From Streptomyces sp. TS71-3 (lineage in GTDB: Bacteria; Actinomycetota; Actinomycetes; Streptomycetales; Streptomycetaceae): DNA of 64,000 nt. Position numbers and translations under genes: made by a program. The DNA lies in contig NZ_BNEL01000003.1 of assembly GCF_018327685.1 (NCBI RefSeq), forward strand, positions 2,480,001 to 2,544,000. Direction: 5' to 3'. A model generated the notes under the pieces. That model was not told the origin of the DNA. It worked only from the letters and a program-made list of their open reading frames with translations, and did no database searches. This document shows, in pieces, positions 43,238-52,257 of the stretch (the first letter of the stretch is position 1; every line of letters begins with the position of its first letter).

Positions 43238-44851
43238 ATGACCGACGTGTTCAACGCGACGGACTACCTGGTCGACCGGCACCTGCGGGAGGGGAACGGC
43301 GCCCGCACGGCCGTCGTCGCACCCGGCCGGACGCTGACCTACGCGCAACTCGCCACCGACATACGGCGGGTGGCGGGCGGGCTGCTGGAGCTCGGTGTGC
43401 GCCCGGAGGAGCGGGTGCTGATGTGCATGACGGACGACATCGAGCTGTTCACCGGCATCCTCGCCACCCTCTACCTCGGCGCGGTCGCCGTGCCCTCCTC
43501 GACCATGCTGACCGGCCCCGAACTGCACAAGCTGGTCACCGACTCCCGCTGCCGCGTGGTGCTCGCCTCCGCGGAGTTCGCGCCGATGGTGGGCGCCGCC
43601 GTCGAGGCCGCTCCCGAGGTCAGGCACACGGTGGTGACCGGCGACGACGCCGGACAGCTGCCGTGCAGCGGCCGCACCTGGCGCCAGTTGCTGCAAGCCG
43701 GCGACCGCGCGGACCCGGTCCCGTACGTCACCTGGCCGGACTCGCCCGCCCTGTGGCTGTACACCTCCGGCACGACGGGCACGCCCAAGGCGGCGATGCA
43801 CCGGCACCGCGACATCAGGACCGTCGCCGAGGACTACGCACTGCAAGTGCTGCGCATCGGCCCGGAGGACCGCTGCCTGTCCGTCGCCAAGCTCTTCTTC
43901 GCCTACGGCATCGGCAACTCGATGTTCTTCCCCCTGGCCGCTGGCGCGGCGGCGCTGCTGGAGCCCTCGCGGCCCTCCCCGGCCGTGTTCGCCAAGCGGG
44001 TGGCCGGCGACGGGGCGACGCTGTTCTTCGGCACGCCCAGCTTCTGGGGGCCGCTGCTCGCCAGTGACGGCATCCCCGACGACACCTTCGCCTCGGTGCG
44101 CCAAGGTGTCTCCGCGGGCGAGCCGCTGCCCCCGCGCATGTACCACGGCATGCGGGAGCGCTTCGGGGTCGAGGTCCTGGACGGCATCGGTTCCACCGAG
44201 ATGCTGCACATCTACATCTCCAACCGCCCCGGCGGATCCCGCCCCAGCTGCTCCGGCGTGCCCGTACCCGGCTACGAGGTCGAGCTGCGCGACGAGACGG
44301 GCGCACCGATCGACGAGAGGGGCACGCCGGGCGAGCTCTACGTCCGCGGGGACTCCGCGGCCATCGGCTACTGGTGCCGGGCGGAGACCAGCCGCCGGGT
44401 GTTCCTCGGCGACTGGGTACGCACCGGGGACACCTACGTCCGCAACGAGGACGGCACCTACACCTACCTGGGCCGCACGAACGACCTCCTGAAGGCGGGC
44501 GGCATCTGGGTCTCGCCGGTCGAGGTCGAGGAGCGGCTGCAGGCCCATCCGGACGTGGCCGAGGCCGCCGTGATCGGTGTGCCGGACGCCGACGGCCTCG
44601 ACAGGGCCATCGCCTACGTGGTGCTCAGGCCCGGCAGGAGGTTCGAGCCGGACGGCCTGATCGCCTGGTGCCGCGAGGGGCTCGCCGCCTTCAAGCGCCC
44701 CCGTGCCATCGTCGAGTTGGCCGAACTTCCCCGCACGGCCACCGGCAAGGTCCGCCGCACCGTCCTCCGCGAGAGTGCGCGGAGCGGGAGCCCGGCCGAT
44801 CCACCGGCGCCGCCCGTGACGGTCGAGCGTCCAGTGAAGGAGCCGCAGTGA
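43238..44851 (+). CDS. Benzoate-CoA ligase family enzyme
   Basis: A 537-residue AMP-forming acyl-CoA ligase. It should activate benzoate (or a close aromatic acid) to its CoA ester, the entry step of the box pathway. ATG 43238 follows GAGGTGAGGG. Motifs: the P-loop LYTSGTTGTPKAAMH (about residue 170), DGIGSTEMLHIYIS (about 320), YLGRTNDLLKAGGIWVSP (about 415) and the C-terminal Lys in TATGKVRR. DGIGSTEMLHI is characteristic of benzoate-CoA ligases. Its stop overlaps the next start (GTGA). The substrate is inferred from the motif and the operon. Confidence 0.92.
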   Translation: MTDVFNATDYLVDRHLREGNGARTAVVAPGRTLTYAQLATDIRRVAGGLLELGVRPEERVLMCMTDDIELFTGILATLYLGAVAVPSSTMLTGPELHKLVTDSRCRVVLASAEFAPMVGAAVEAAPEVRHTVVTGDDAGQLPCSGRTWRQLLQAGDRADPVPYVTWPDSPALWLYTSGTTGTPKAAMHRHRDIRTVAEDYALQVLRIGPEDRCLSVAKLFFAYGIGNSMFFPLAAGAAALLEPSRPSPAVFAKRVAGDGATLFFGTPSFWGPLLASDGIPDDTFASVRQGVSAGEPLPPRMYHGMRERFGVEVLDGIGSTEMLHIYISNRPGGSRPSCSGVPVPGYEVELRDETGAPIDERGTPGELYVRGDSAAIGYWCRAETSRRVFLGDWVRTGDTYVRNEDGTYTYLGRTNDLLKAGGIWVSPVEVEERLQAHPDVAEAAVIGVPDADGLDRAIAYVVLRPGRRFEPDGLIAWCREGLAAFKRPRAIVELAELPRTATGKVRRTVLRESARSGSPADPPAPPVTVERPVKEPQ

Positions 44852-45705
44852 TCGACGGCGAGACCGTGGTCGACGCCCACGTCCACGCCCCGCGACTGTC
44901 CACCCTCAAGCACGGCTGGCTGGACTGGGCGGACGCCTTCTCCGGGGCCCACCCCTGGCGGAGCGCCTACGACGAGCACGGCGATCCCGTACCGGAGCGG
45001 CTGGACGCGCTCCTCGACGCCGAGGGCGTCGACCGCGCGCTGCTCTTCTGCGAGTACAGTCCGCGGGCCACCGGCATCCAGCCGATCGAGGACCTCCTGC
45101 CCGTCCTCGCCCACAACCCGGTGCGGTTCCGGTTGGTGGCGAACGTCAACCCGCACCTGCACCACCCGCTCCGCTCGGAGGCCGAACGCCAGCTCGACCT
45201 GGGCGCGGTGGCGGTCAAACTGCACCCGGTGCACGGCTGCTTCTCGCCCGCCGACAAGGAGCTCTACCCCCTCTACGCACTGTGCGCCGAACGCGGGGTG
45301 CCGGTGATCCTGCACTCCGGCACGTCGAGTTTCGCCGGTGCGCGGTCGGCGTTCGGCAACCCGGAACTGCTCATCGACGTCATCGAGGACTTCCCCGACG
45401 TGCAGTTCGTCCTCGCGCACGGAGGCCGCGGCTGGTGGTACGACACCGCGGCCTTCCTCGCCCTCAACAAGGCGAACGTATGGATGGACCTGGCCGGTCT
45501 GCCGCCGAAGAAGCTCCCCGAGTACTACGGGCGCTTCGGCCTGGCCAGGCTGGCGACGAAGTGGATCTTCGGCACGGACTGGCCGGGCGTGCCGGGCACG
45601 GCCCGCAACGTCACCGCGCTCCGCGGCCTCGGCCTGCCCGACGAGACGCTCGCGGGCGTGCTGTCCGGCAACGCCGCCAAGGTCTTCCCCGGCCTCGGGG
45701 TGTGA
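44848..45705 (+). CDS. Amidohydrolase-family protein in box operon
   Basis: A 285-residue amidohydrolase 2-type TIM barrel. GTG 44848 overlaps the ligase stop and follows GAAGGAGCC. The metal site starts with VDAHVHAP (HxH). Later ligands are in VILHSGTSSF and VLAHGGRGWW, and the catalytic Asp is in IFGTDWPG. Members include non-oxidative decarboxylases and C-C hydrolases. It is not a classical box gene. As the last gene of the operon it could act on benzoate precursors (e.g. decarboxylate a substituted benzoate) or on a ring-opened intermediate. That is inference. Confidence 0.85.
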   Translation: MIDGETVVDAHVHAPRLSTLKHGWLDWADAFSGAHPWRSAYDEHGDPVPERLDALLDAEGVDRALLFCEYSPRATGIQPIEDLLPVLAHNPVRFRLVANVNPHLHHPLRSEAERQLDLGAVAVKLHPVHGCFSPADKELYPLYALCAERGVPVILHSGTSSFAGARSAFGNPELLIDVIEDFPDVQFVLAHGGRGWWYDTAAFLALNKANVWMDLAGLPPKKLPEYYGRFGLARLATKWIFGTDWPGVPGTARNVTALRGLGLPDETLAGVLSGNAAKVFPGLGV

Positions 45706-45798
45706 GGAAGGAGCCTCAGCCGATGGCAGGGGCCTGAGCCGACGGCGCGACGGCGCCATCGGCGCGGTGCGGTCCGGCGGTGCGGTCCGTGGGACCGG

Positions 45799-46719
45799 CT
45801 ACCTCTTCGCGCCGACCGGTTCGTGACCGTCCTGCAGCTCGTCCCATCGCTGCAGCGCCGCCGGGCGCCACTCGACGTGCTTCTCGTGGAACAGCTCGGC
45901 GGCCTTGGAGCCGCTCCAGTTCTCCGGAAGCAGCGCGCGCGGCAGCCGCGGGTCGAGGAAGGGGAAGCGGCGCCACTCGTGGACCAGCCGGGTCTGGGCT
46001 CGCAGCACATCGTCGCCGCCCGCCGGGTTGAGGCCGGTGAACTCGTCGATGAACGCCTCGTAGTGCTCTTCCAGCTCGGTGAGGTCCCAGGCGCGGCCCA
46101 CCATCGCCGCCTCGCTGCCCACGGCACCGTAGGAGGCGGCGAAGGACATCGCCTCGTCGGCGAGGCCGAGTTCCGCCAGGACAGCGCGCGCCTCGGACTC
46201 CCGGTTCATGTGCGGCGTGACCCAGACGCCGGATTCGGGCGAGCCGAAGCCCGCCCAGCTCAGCCGGGTGCGCAGCCGGGGCCGCAGATCGCGCTTGGCC
46301 TCCGGCACGGACACCAGGACCACCAGCCACCTGCCGTCCCAGGTGTCCTCGTCGGTGCCGAAGCCGTAGATCCGCTGCGCACCCTCGGTGAGCAGCCTCC
46401 GCCCGGGCGGTGTGAGCTCCCAGCGCACCTGGCGGCCCATCCGTTCGGAGACGAGCCAGCCTTCGGTGGCCGTGCGCGCGAGTGACTGCCGGGCCGACTT
46501 CTCCTCGACGTCGAACATTGCCAGCGCCTCCACCAGGACCGCCGTCCACACCGGGCGGCCCTTCGGCAGGACGAACTCGCCGAGCATGGTCATCAGGAGC
46601 GACCGGGCGCTGGTGTGGCTGACCTCCCGGCGCCGGGTGACCACCGGCCGGGCTCCGGACGACGCGCGGCCACCGGCCCCGCTCCGGCCGCTCGCGCGTG
46701 GCGCCTTGCCCGCCGTCAT
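45799..46719 (-). CDS. PaaX-family transcriptional regulator
   Basis: A 306-residue PaaX-type (GntR-like) repressor that responds to aryl-CoA thioesters in known members. ATG 46719 follows GAGGAAGTGGAGC. The N-terminal 35 residues are basic and disordered. The winged helix is around 40-105 (SLLMTMLGEFVLP, then EEKSARQSLARTATEGWL, MGRQVRWELT). The PaaX core includes WDGRWLVVLVSVPEAKRDLR and WVTPHMN. It converges on the box operon and is divergent from the gamma-CA gene. I infer control of box genes through benzoyl-CoA, but phenylacetyl-CoA is the classical ligand. Confidence 0.9.
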   Translation of the reverse strand: MTAGKAPRASGRSGAGGRASSGARPVVTRRREVSHTSARSLLMTMLGEFVLPKGRPVWTAVLVEALAMFDVEEKSARQSLARTATEGWLVSERMGRQVRWELTPPGRRLLTEGAQRIYGFGTDEDTWDGRWLVVLVSVPEAKRDLRPRLRTRLSWAGFGSPESGVWVTPHMNRESEARAVLAELGLADEAMSFAASYGAVGSEAAMVGRAWDLTELEEHYEAFIDEFTGLNPAGGDDVLRAQTRLVHEWRRFPFLDPRLPRALLPENWSGSKAAELFHEKHVEWRPAALQRWDELQDGHEPVGAKR

Positions 46720-46806
46720 GCTCCACTTCCTCCGCACTCGTCCGGGTCGCCGTGGCACGCCCCTGGGACCGATGCCGGCGGACCGGCCACCCGATCGGGA
46801 CATTTC

Positions 46807-46841
46807 ATTCCACAACAAGGTATCGCATCTTTCAATTAAAG
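46807..46841 (-). promoter_or_regulatory. paaX promoter with overlapping palindrome
   Basis: Reading leftward: -35 TTGAAA (complement of 46830-46835), 17-bp spacer, -10 TGGAAT (complement of 46807-46812). The short dyad CTTTCAATTAAAG (46829-46841) overlaps the -35 and sits in an AT-rich patch unusual for this chromosome. It is a candidate PaaX autoregulatory site, also placed to affect the divergent gamma-CA gene. Confidence 0.58.
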
Positions 46842-46890
46842 TAGACTGACGGGCCGGGTTGGAGCCGACCAGGAACGCGAGGTGTCCGTC

Positions 46891-47415
46891 ATGCCGGTCT
46901 ACGCTCTCGGGGACGATGTGCCGCGGATCCACCGCACGGCCTTCGTCCACCCGGACGCCGTGGTGATCGGGCGTGTCTCCATCGGCGAGGAGGCCACCGT
47001 CTGGCCGGGCGCGGTGTTGCGCGGGGACCACGGAGGCCACATCGACGTGGGGGACCGCACGTCCATACAGGACGGCACGGTGCTGCACACCACCCGTGAC
47101 TGGCCGACGGTGATAGGCCCCGAGTGCGTCGTCGGCCACAACGCGCACCTGGAAGGCTGCACGGTGGAACGCCGCTGCCTCATCGGCTCCGGTTCCGTCA
47201 CCCTCAACCGCGCCACCGTCCGCGAGGGTGCGGTGGTCGGCGCCGCGGCGCTGGTCCCCGAGGACTTCGAGGTGCCGCCCGGGGTGATGGCCCTCGGCGT
47301 GCCGGCGAGGCTGCGCGAAGCGAGCATCGACCCGGTCTGGATGGACTACGCCGTGCGCAGCTACGTCGAGGCGGGCGCCCGGTACCGGAGCGAGCTGCGG
47401 CGGATCGGTCCCTGA
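46891..47415 (+). CDS. Gamma-carbonic anhydrase family protein (PaaY-like)
   Basis: A 174-residue left-handed beta-helix (hexapeptide-repeat) protein. ATG 46891 is preferred (AGGTG six bases upstream) over GTG 46882. Repeats run about residues 10-125, with RGDHGGHIDVGDRTSIQDG (split here by similarity), VLHTTRDWP and VVGHNAHLEGC. PaaY relatives act as thioesterases that rescue CoA from dead-end aryl-CoAs. The third zinc His normally reads LHGC; here it is LEGC, with a His two residues earlier (NAHLEGC), so metal geometry may differ. It is divergent from paaX, which supports an aryl-CoA role. Confidence 0.85.
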   Translation: MPVYALGDDVPRIHRTAFVHPDAVVIGRVSIGEEATVWPGAVLRGDHGGHIDVGDRTSIQDGTVLHTTRDWPTVIGPECVVGHNAHLEGCTVERRCLIGSGSVTLNRATVREGAVVGAAALVPEDFEVPPGVMALGVPARLREASIDPVWMDYAVRSYVEAGARYRSELRRIGP

Positions 47416-47484
47416 CGCCGTCCGGGACCGTTGAAGGCGCTCGGGCCCTTCGCCGTGCCCGGCTCCCGCTCCCGGCCTCCGCGC

Positions 47485-47916
47485 CTACGGCGACTGCGTG
47501 GACGCACCGCCCCTGAGGACGCGGCTGCGGCCCCGGAACTCCGCCACCACCTCGTCACCGCGCACCACCGTGACGTCGTAGATGCCGCTGCGTCCGAACC
47601 GGGTCCGCTCCTGGGCGGTGGCCACCAGAACATCGCCCTCGCGGGCCGGTGCCACGAAGTCGATGTCGGCGCCGGCCGCCACCGTCGCGGGCCCGTGGCT
47701 GTTGCACGCACAGGCGAAGGCGGTGTCGGCGAAGAGGAAGAGGTAGCCGCCATGGGCGATGCCGTGTCCGTTGACCATGGCACGGGTCACGGTCATGCGG
47801 AGCACGGCGGCCCCCGCGCCGTACTCCAGGAGCTCGATCCCCAGCCGGCGGGATGCCTCGTCCGCGGCGAACATCGCCCCGGCCGGACCGCCGGCGCCCC
47901 CGGCCGCGTGCGTCAC
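47485..47916 (-). CDS. PaaI-family (hotdog) acyl-CoA thioesterase
   Basis: A 143-residue hotdog-fold thioesterase. GTG 47916 is used, with GGTGGA upstream; GTG 47925 is equally in frame. The catalytic-helix motif is NGHGIAHGGYLFLFADTAFACACNS (in two blocks), the PaaI signature with the HGG turn and the Asp. PaaI hydrolyses misrouted ring-hydroxylated phenylacetyl-CoAs and similar esters. Converging with the gamma-CA gene, it probably serves CoA recovery in the aromatic pathway. The precise substrate is unknown. Confidence 0.87.
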   Translation of the reverse strand: MTHAAGGAGGPAGAMFAADEASRRLGIELLEYGAGAAVLRMTVTRAMVNGHGIAHGGYLFLFADTAFACACNSHGPATVAAGADIDFVAPAREGDVLVATAQERTRFGRSGIYDVTVVRGDEVVAEFRGRSRVLRGGASTQSP

Positions 47917-48014
47917 TGAATCCACCGTCCCGTGTCCCGACCGACCATTCGGCTGGCTTTGGGGCCTAGTAATCCAGCATCGTCCATGGCTGTCAAGACA
48001 CCCACCGGCGTCGC

Positions 48015-49010
48015 CTACCGAGGCCCGGCCGGCCATGACCGCTGATCCTGGCTGGCGGCACGGTACTCGCTCGGAGTCATGCCCATGGCCGCGCGGAATG
48101 CGCGGGTGAGGTCGGACGGCCTCGGGTAGCCCCAGCGCATTCCGATGGCGGAGATGGGGACGCCGCGCTGGGAAGGGTCGGCAAGATCCCGCCGGCAGCG
48201 GGCGAGACGCTGTTGCCGGATGGCGTCGCCGACCGTGCTGCCCTGTTGCTGGAAGATGCGGTGCAGATAGCGCGTGGAGATGAAGTGCGCCGCGGCGATG
48301 GCGCCCGGTGTGAGACAGGGATCGTGCAGGTGCGTCGCGATGTAGGCGCTGACGCGTTCGAACAGTGCGTACTGTCGTGACTGAGGCGGAAGAAGGCACT
48401 GGCGGTCCGTGTAATGGGCCAGCAGGTCCGCTGTGAGACTGACGGCCGTGGTGCCCAGCCGAACGCGGTCCCCGGACGCGAGATCGGAGTGCACGTCGAC
48501 GAGGCCGGTCAGCATCTGGCCCAGGAGCCGGCCGACGCCTGCCCGCCCGGGAATCGCCGTCGCGCACATGGGTGCCACGACCTTGTCCGGCAGCGGCAGG
48601 AGACATCGAGGAAACTGCAGCAGCACCGCCCGGGCTCCCGGAAGGTGCGGGCCCGCGACAGCGGTGAACGGCCGCGAGCTGTCGTACAGGAGCAGCTCGC
48701 CGGGACATACGGTTGCGTGGGTCCGGCCCTGCTCGATGCTCTGCTGCCCCGCGAGGGTCAGCGCGACTTGGTACATCTCGGGATCGCTCTGCCGGATCAG
48801 CCTGGGCGTGCGCTGAGACTCCAACGGCGTGTAGGACATCACCGTCAGTTGGGCCGGTCCAAGGGCCACGGTCCGGATCCAGGCATTGATCCGGTCAGGG
48901 TCGAGGAAGCGTAATCGAGTCGCCATCAGAGCCTGTCGTGTCGTCTCCGTCCATGCCTGCGCCCGGTCGCCGACGGCCAGATGAGAAGTGTCCAACACGG
49001 TTGTCACCAT
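48015..49010 (-). CDS. AraC-family transcriptional regulator
   Basis: A 331-residue regulator. ATG 49010 follows a G-rich site (GGGGGG, spacing 4), chosen over a longer upstream frame. The N-terminal cupin-like sensor (about 1-190) matches AraC-binding-like 2 types. The C-terminal double helix-turn-helix (about 220-320) has YLHRIFQQQGSTVGDAIRQQRL and IGMRWGYPRPSDLTRAFRAAMGMTPSEYR (in part). It is the last leftward gene before two outward-reading secreted-protein genes. The target is unknown; self-control or the neighbouring thioesterase is possible. Confidence 0.9.
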   Translation of the reverse strand: MVTTVLDTSHLAVGDRAQAWTETTRQALMATRLRFLDPDRINAWIRTVALGPAQLTVMSYTPLESQRTPRLIRQSDPEMYQVALTLAGQQSIEQGRTHATVCPGELLLYDSSRPFTAVAGPHLPGARAVLLQFPRCLLPLPDKVVAPMCATAIPGRAGVGRLLGQMLTGLVDVHSDLASGDRVRLGTTAVSLTADLLAHYTDRQCLLPPQSRQYALFERVSAYIATHLHDPCLTPGAIAAAHFISTRYLHRIFQQQGSTVGDAIRQQRLARCRRDLADPSQRGVPISAIGMRWGYPRPSDLTRAFRAAMGMTPSEYRAASQDQRSWPAGPR

Positions 49011-49236
49011 GACGTCCCCCCGATTAACGGCACCGATGCGACAGGCGCCCGTCCAGCAGCCCCGATCATCCTTTGTCGGGAGTGGCACCGAAAGTGCGTT
49101 GTGCGCCAAGCCGGGTGCGCTCGCCGCTAAAGACCGCACGCCGCCGTGACGGAAAGCTGGGCGCCCTGGTCAGGACGACAGGGCGGGGTGCCGCAGCCGG
49201 TGGCTCCCGGTCGGCAGTCGACCCGAGAGGGACCCC

Positions 49237-50187
49237 ATGTCTGAACGCAACCGCCGCAGGTCCACGACGCGCGGTGCCATCCTGTGCGCTGTACTGGCGG
49301 TCTGTGTCGGAGCACTTCCAGGCTGCACACGGGCGCCTGACAGGACCTCGTTGGTCGGAACGCCGACCGTCGACTCCCGTCGAGACCTCACCTTCGCCGA
49401 ACACGCCACTGTGCGGCGTGCGGAAGAGCGGCTCACCAAGGAGTGCATGCGGGCCAAGGGCTTTCCCTACTGGGCCGAACCCGTCCACGACGTCCCGGAC
49501 CTGCTCAGCCACGGCTACGTGCTCACCGACGTGCACTGGGCCAAGACCTACGGGTACGGAAGGAAGTTGGATGAGCAAGCCCGGAAGGAACGGCTTGCCG
49601 ACAAGAACGTCGCGTTCGCCAAGAGCCTTCCGAAAAGTGACGTCCTCCGGTACAACGCCGCGCTCTACGGCACCCCCTCCCATGGACTGGTCACCGTCGA
49701 CCTGCCGACGGGCGGCACCGTCAGGACGACCCAGGACGGCTGTCAGGCGGAGACGACGCGGCGGCTCTACGGCGATCTGCCGACATGGTTCCGCGCCGAG
49801 GAGACCGCTACCAACCTCACCGCCCTCTACGCGCCCGCCATCGTCAAGGACCCGCGCCTTCGGAAAGCGCTGAGCGCGTGGTCGGCCTGCATGAGTGCCA
49901 AAGGCCACCCCTTCACGGATCCGCCCGAGATCAGACGTGAACGGCCTGCTCTCACTGCCGGCCTGGGCGCCGCGGAGGCTCAGGCCCTTGAGGTGGAACT
50001 CGCCGTCGCCGAAGCCACCTGTGCCACCACCACGCCGCTGGAGCGCACCGCGCGTGCGCTGGAGCGCGAGTACCGGGCGAAGAGGCTGGGGCGATACCGC
50101 GATGCCATCGCCACCTACCAGCGGATGAGCCATGCCGCGTTGACGCGGGCCACCGCTCTTCTCAACCGGGTCCCCTCGGCCCCCTGA
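49237..50187 (+). CDS. Putative lipoprotein of unknown function
   Basis: A 316-residue protein. It has a basic start (MSERNRRRSTTRG), a hydrophobic stretch and lipobox GALPGCTRA (Cys at about residue 30), so it should be membrane-anchored and outside the cell. The mature part is mostly helical and hydrophilic. Two similar Cys-containing motifs, ECMRAKGFPYW (about 70) and ACMSAKGHPF (about 220), suggest an internal repeat. A further Cys pair (DGCQAE, ATCATT) could form disulfides. I recognise the type from Streptomyces genomes but know no function. The following gene also encodes a secreted protein. Confidence 0.8.
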   Translation: MSERNRRRSTTRGAILCAVLAVCVGALPGCTRAPDRTSLVGTPTVDSRRDLTFAEHATVRRAEERLTKECMRAKGFPYWAEPVHDVPDLLSHGYVLTDVHWAKTYGYGRKLDEQARKERLADKNVAFAKSLPKSDVLRYNAALYGTPSHGLVTVDLPTGGTVRTTQDGCQAETTRRLYGDLPTWFRAEETATNLTALYAPAIVKDPRLRKALSAWSACMSAKGHPFTDPPEIRRERPALTAGLGAAEAQALEVELAVAEATCATTTPLERTARALEREYRAKRLGRYRDAIATYQRMSHAALTRATALLNRVPSAP

Positions 50188-50261
50188 CCGCATCTCCGCA
50201 GCACTCACCACGGCAATCCCGCCGCTGATTCACCACCACCGAAGAAAGGAAACGACGCAGC

Positions 50262-50720
50262 ATGCGCAAACTCTCAGCCGTCGTGGCCGCTCTGGCTCTG
50301 GCCGGGCTAGGCGCCGTCGTCCCTGCCGGGACCGCGCAGGCCTCCACCGCCTGTGACAACGCCTGGGCAGGTGCCACCTCCGGCGACTTCTACGCCTACT
50401 CCAATGCCAACTGCAGCGGATTCCTCGGCAAGGCCGCCGGGGACGACTCCAACTGGGGCGACGGTTCCGGCTCCTTCCAGGGCAGCGACACCAACAGCGC
50501 CAGTTCGGTCCTCACCCGCGGTACCTCCGGCCTTGCCGTGGCCGTGTACAACGGCACCGGCACCGACTGGGGCGGCGGCTACACCTGCCTCCGCAAGAGC
50601 GAGTACTACGCGAGCAACCTCAGCGACAACAAGTTCACCAGCGGGGCCGGCGTCGACAACGCCATCAGCTCACACCGCTGGGCGTCCGAGTCGGCCTGCT
50701 ACGGCCACTGGCTGACGTGA
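50262..50720 (+). CDS. Small secreted protein, peptidase-inhibitor I36/crystallin-like
   Basis: A 152-residue secreted protein. ATG 50262 follows AAAGGAAACGACGCAGC. The signal peptide ends at GTAQAS (cleavage near residue 28). The mature part of about 125 residues is rich in Gly, Ser, Asn, Trp and Tyr, with Cys at CDNAW, NANCSGF, YTCLRK and SACYGHW giving two likely disulfides. The YSNANCSG, W-D-G-S-G and SSVLTRGTSGLAVAVYNG pattern resembles the I36 (SMI) beta/gamma-crystallin-like family. Inhibitory activity is inference. It is followed at once by a strong bidirectional hairpin. Confidence 0.75.
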   Translation: MRKLSAVVAALALAGLGAVVPAGTAQASTACDNAWAGATSGDFYAYSNANCSGFLGKAAGDDSNWGDGSGSFQGSDTNSASSVLTRGTSGLAVAVYNGTGTDWGGGYTCLRKSEYYASNLSDNKFTSGAGVDNAISSHRWASESACYGHWLT

Positions 50721-50736
50721 CCTGATCGCCGATGAG

Positions 50737-50769
50737 GGAGCCCCGGCGCCGGCAACGGCCCGGGGCTCC
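50737..50769. terminator. Bidirectional terminator between convergent genes
   Basis: A perfect 10-bp stem, GGAGCCCCGG (50737-50746) with CCGGGGCTCC (50760-50769), encloses a 13-bp loop. It lies 16 bp after the small secreted protein and 42 bp after the aldehyde dehydrogenase on the other strand. It serves both directions. Confidence 0.75.
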
Positions 50770-50811
50770 GCCGGCGCCGGTCCTTCCGGCGGTTCGCCGG
50801 CCCTCGGGGGA

Positions 50812-52257
50812 TCAGGCGACCATCGCCCCCGTGTGGGACATGACGTGCTTGATGCGCGTGTAGTCCTCCAGGCTGTAGGACGACAGGTCCTTCCCGTAGC
50901 CGGACTGCTTGAAGCCGCCGTGCGGCATCTCCGCGGCCACCGGGATGTGGCAGTTGATCCAGACACATCCCGCGTCGATCTCCGCGGCCATCCGCATGGC
51001 CCTGTCGTGGGCCCGCGTCCACACCGAGGAGGCGAGGCCGTAGCGTACGTCGTTCGCCCAGCGCACCGCCTCCTCGTCGCCGCGGGACGGCTGCACGGTG
51101 ATCACCGGGCCGAAGATCTCCTCCTGTACGGCCTCGTCGTCCTGCCGCAGGCCGGTCACGACGGTGGGCTCGTGGAAGTAGCCCTCTCCCCTCACCGCGG
51201 AGCCGCCGGTGGTGATGGTGGCGTGGTCGGGAAGCCGGGTCAGGAACCCCTTGACCCGGGAGAGCTGCGTGGGGTTGTTCAACGGCCCGTAGGCGGCGGA
51301 CGGATCGTCCGGGGGACCGGTGCGGGTCCTGGCGGCCTCCCGGGTGAGGGCCTCGACGAAGGTGTCGTGCACCTCGGAGTCGACGATGACCCGGCAGGCC
51401 GAGGCGCAGTCCTGGCCCGCGTTGAAGAGGGCGGCCTCCGCGATGCCGCGCGCCGCGGCGTCGATGTCCGCGTCGGCGCTCACGATGACCGGCGCCTTGC
51501 CGCCCAGTTCGAGGTGGACGCGCTTGACGTCCTGGGCCGCCGTGCCCGCGACCTCCTTGCCGGCCCGGACGCTCCCGGTGATCGAGACCATGTCCGGACC
51601 GGGGTGGGCCACCAGGGAGCGCCCGGTGTCCCGGTCCCCGCACACCACGTTGAAGACGCCGTCCGGCAGGAACTCGGAGGCGAGCTCCGCGAGGGCGGCC
51701 GTGGTGGCCGGCGTCGAGTCGGCGGGCTTGAGGATCACGCTGTTGCCCGCGGCGACCGCCGGGGCGAACTTCCACACCGCCATCATCAGCGGGTAGTTCC
51801 AGGGGGTCACCTGGGCGCACACACCCACCGGCTCCCGCCGCAGCATCGACGTGTGGCCCGGGAAGTACTCCCCGGCCGCCCGGCCCTCCAGATGCCGTGC
51901 GGCGCCCGCGAAGAACCGGATCTGGTCGATCATCGGGCCCATCTCCTCCGAGGAGGTGATGTGCAGCGGCTTGCCGGTGTGCCGCGCCTCCAGCCGGACG
52001 AACTCCTCCGCCCTGGCCTCCAGCGCGTCGGCGATCCGGTGCAGGGCGAGCTGGCGTTCCCCCGGCGTGGTGCGCCGCCACCGTTCGAACCCGGCGCGCG
52101 CGGCCTTCGCCGCACGGTCGACGTCCTCGGGGCCCGACAGCGCGGCCGTCCCCGACGGCTTGCCGGCGGACGGGTCGAGAAGGTCCGTGGTGCGGCCCGA
52201 CGCCGCGGCCGCCGGGGATCCCGCGATGAAGTTGCGCACGCTCTCGTCGTCGTTCAC
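50812..52257 (-). CDS. NAD(P)-dependent aldehyde dehydrogenase (aminoaldehyde-type)
   Basis: A 481-residue aldehyde dehydrogenase. GTG 52257 overlaps the EctD-like stop (GTGA), so the two are coupled. Cofactor and active-site motifs: VTPWNYPLMMAVWK (about residue 145), LELGGKAPVIV with the general-base Glu (about 250) and the nucleophile Cys in NAGQDCASACR (about 285). The sequence resembles gamma-aminobutyraldehyde/betaine-aldehyde types. Given the copper amine oxidase two genes upstream, I infer it oxidises the aldehyde made by that enzyme to an acid. It ends the long leftward operon at a terminator. Confidence 0.92.
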   Translation of the reverse strand: MNDDESVRNFIAGSPAAAASGRTTDLLDPSAGKPSGTAALSGPEDVDRAAKAARAGFERWRRTTPGERQLALHRIADALEARAEEFVRLEARHTGKPLHITSSEEMGPMIDQIRFFAGAARHLEGRAAGEYFPGHTSMLRREPVGVCAQVTPWNYPLMMAVWKFAPAVAAGNSVILKPADSTPATTAALAELASEFLPDGVFNVVCGDRDTGRSLVAHPGPDMVSITGSVRAGKEVAGTAAQDVKRVHLELGGKAPVIVSADADIDAAARGIAEAALFNAGQDCASACRVIVDSEVHDTFVEALTREAARTRTGPPDDPSAAYGPLNNPTQLSRVKGFLTRLPDHATITTGGSAVRGEGYFHEPTVVTGLRQDDEAVQEEIFGPVITVQPSRGDEEAVRWANDVRYGLASSVWTRAHDRAMRMAAEIDAGCVWINCHIPVAAEMPHGGFKQSGYGKDLSSYSLEDYTRIKHVMSHTGAMVA

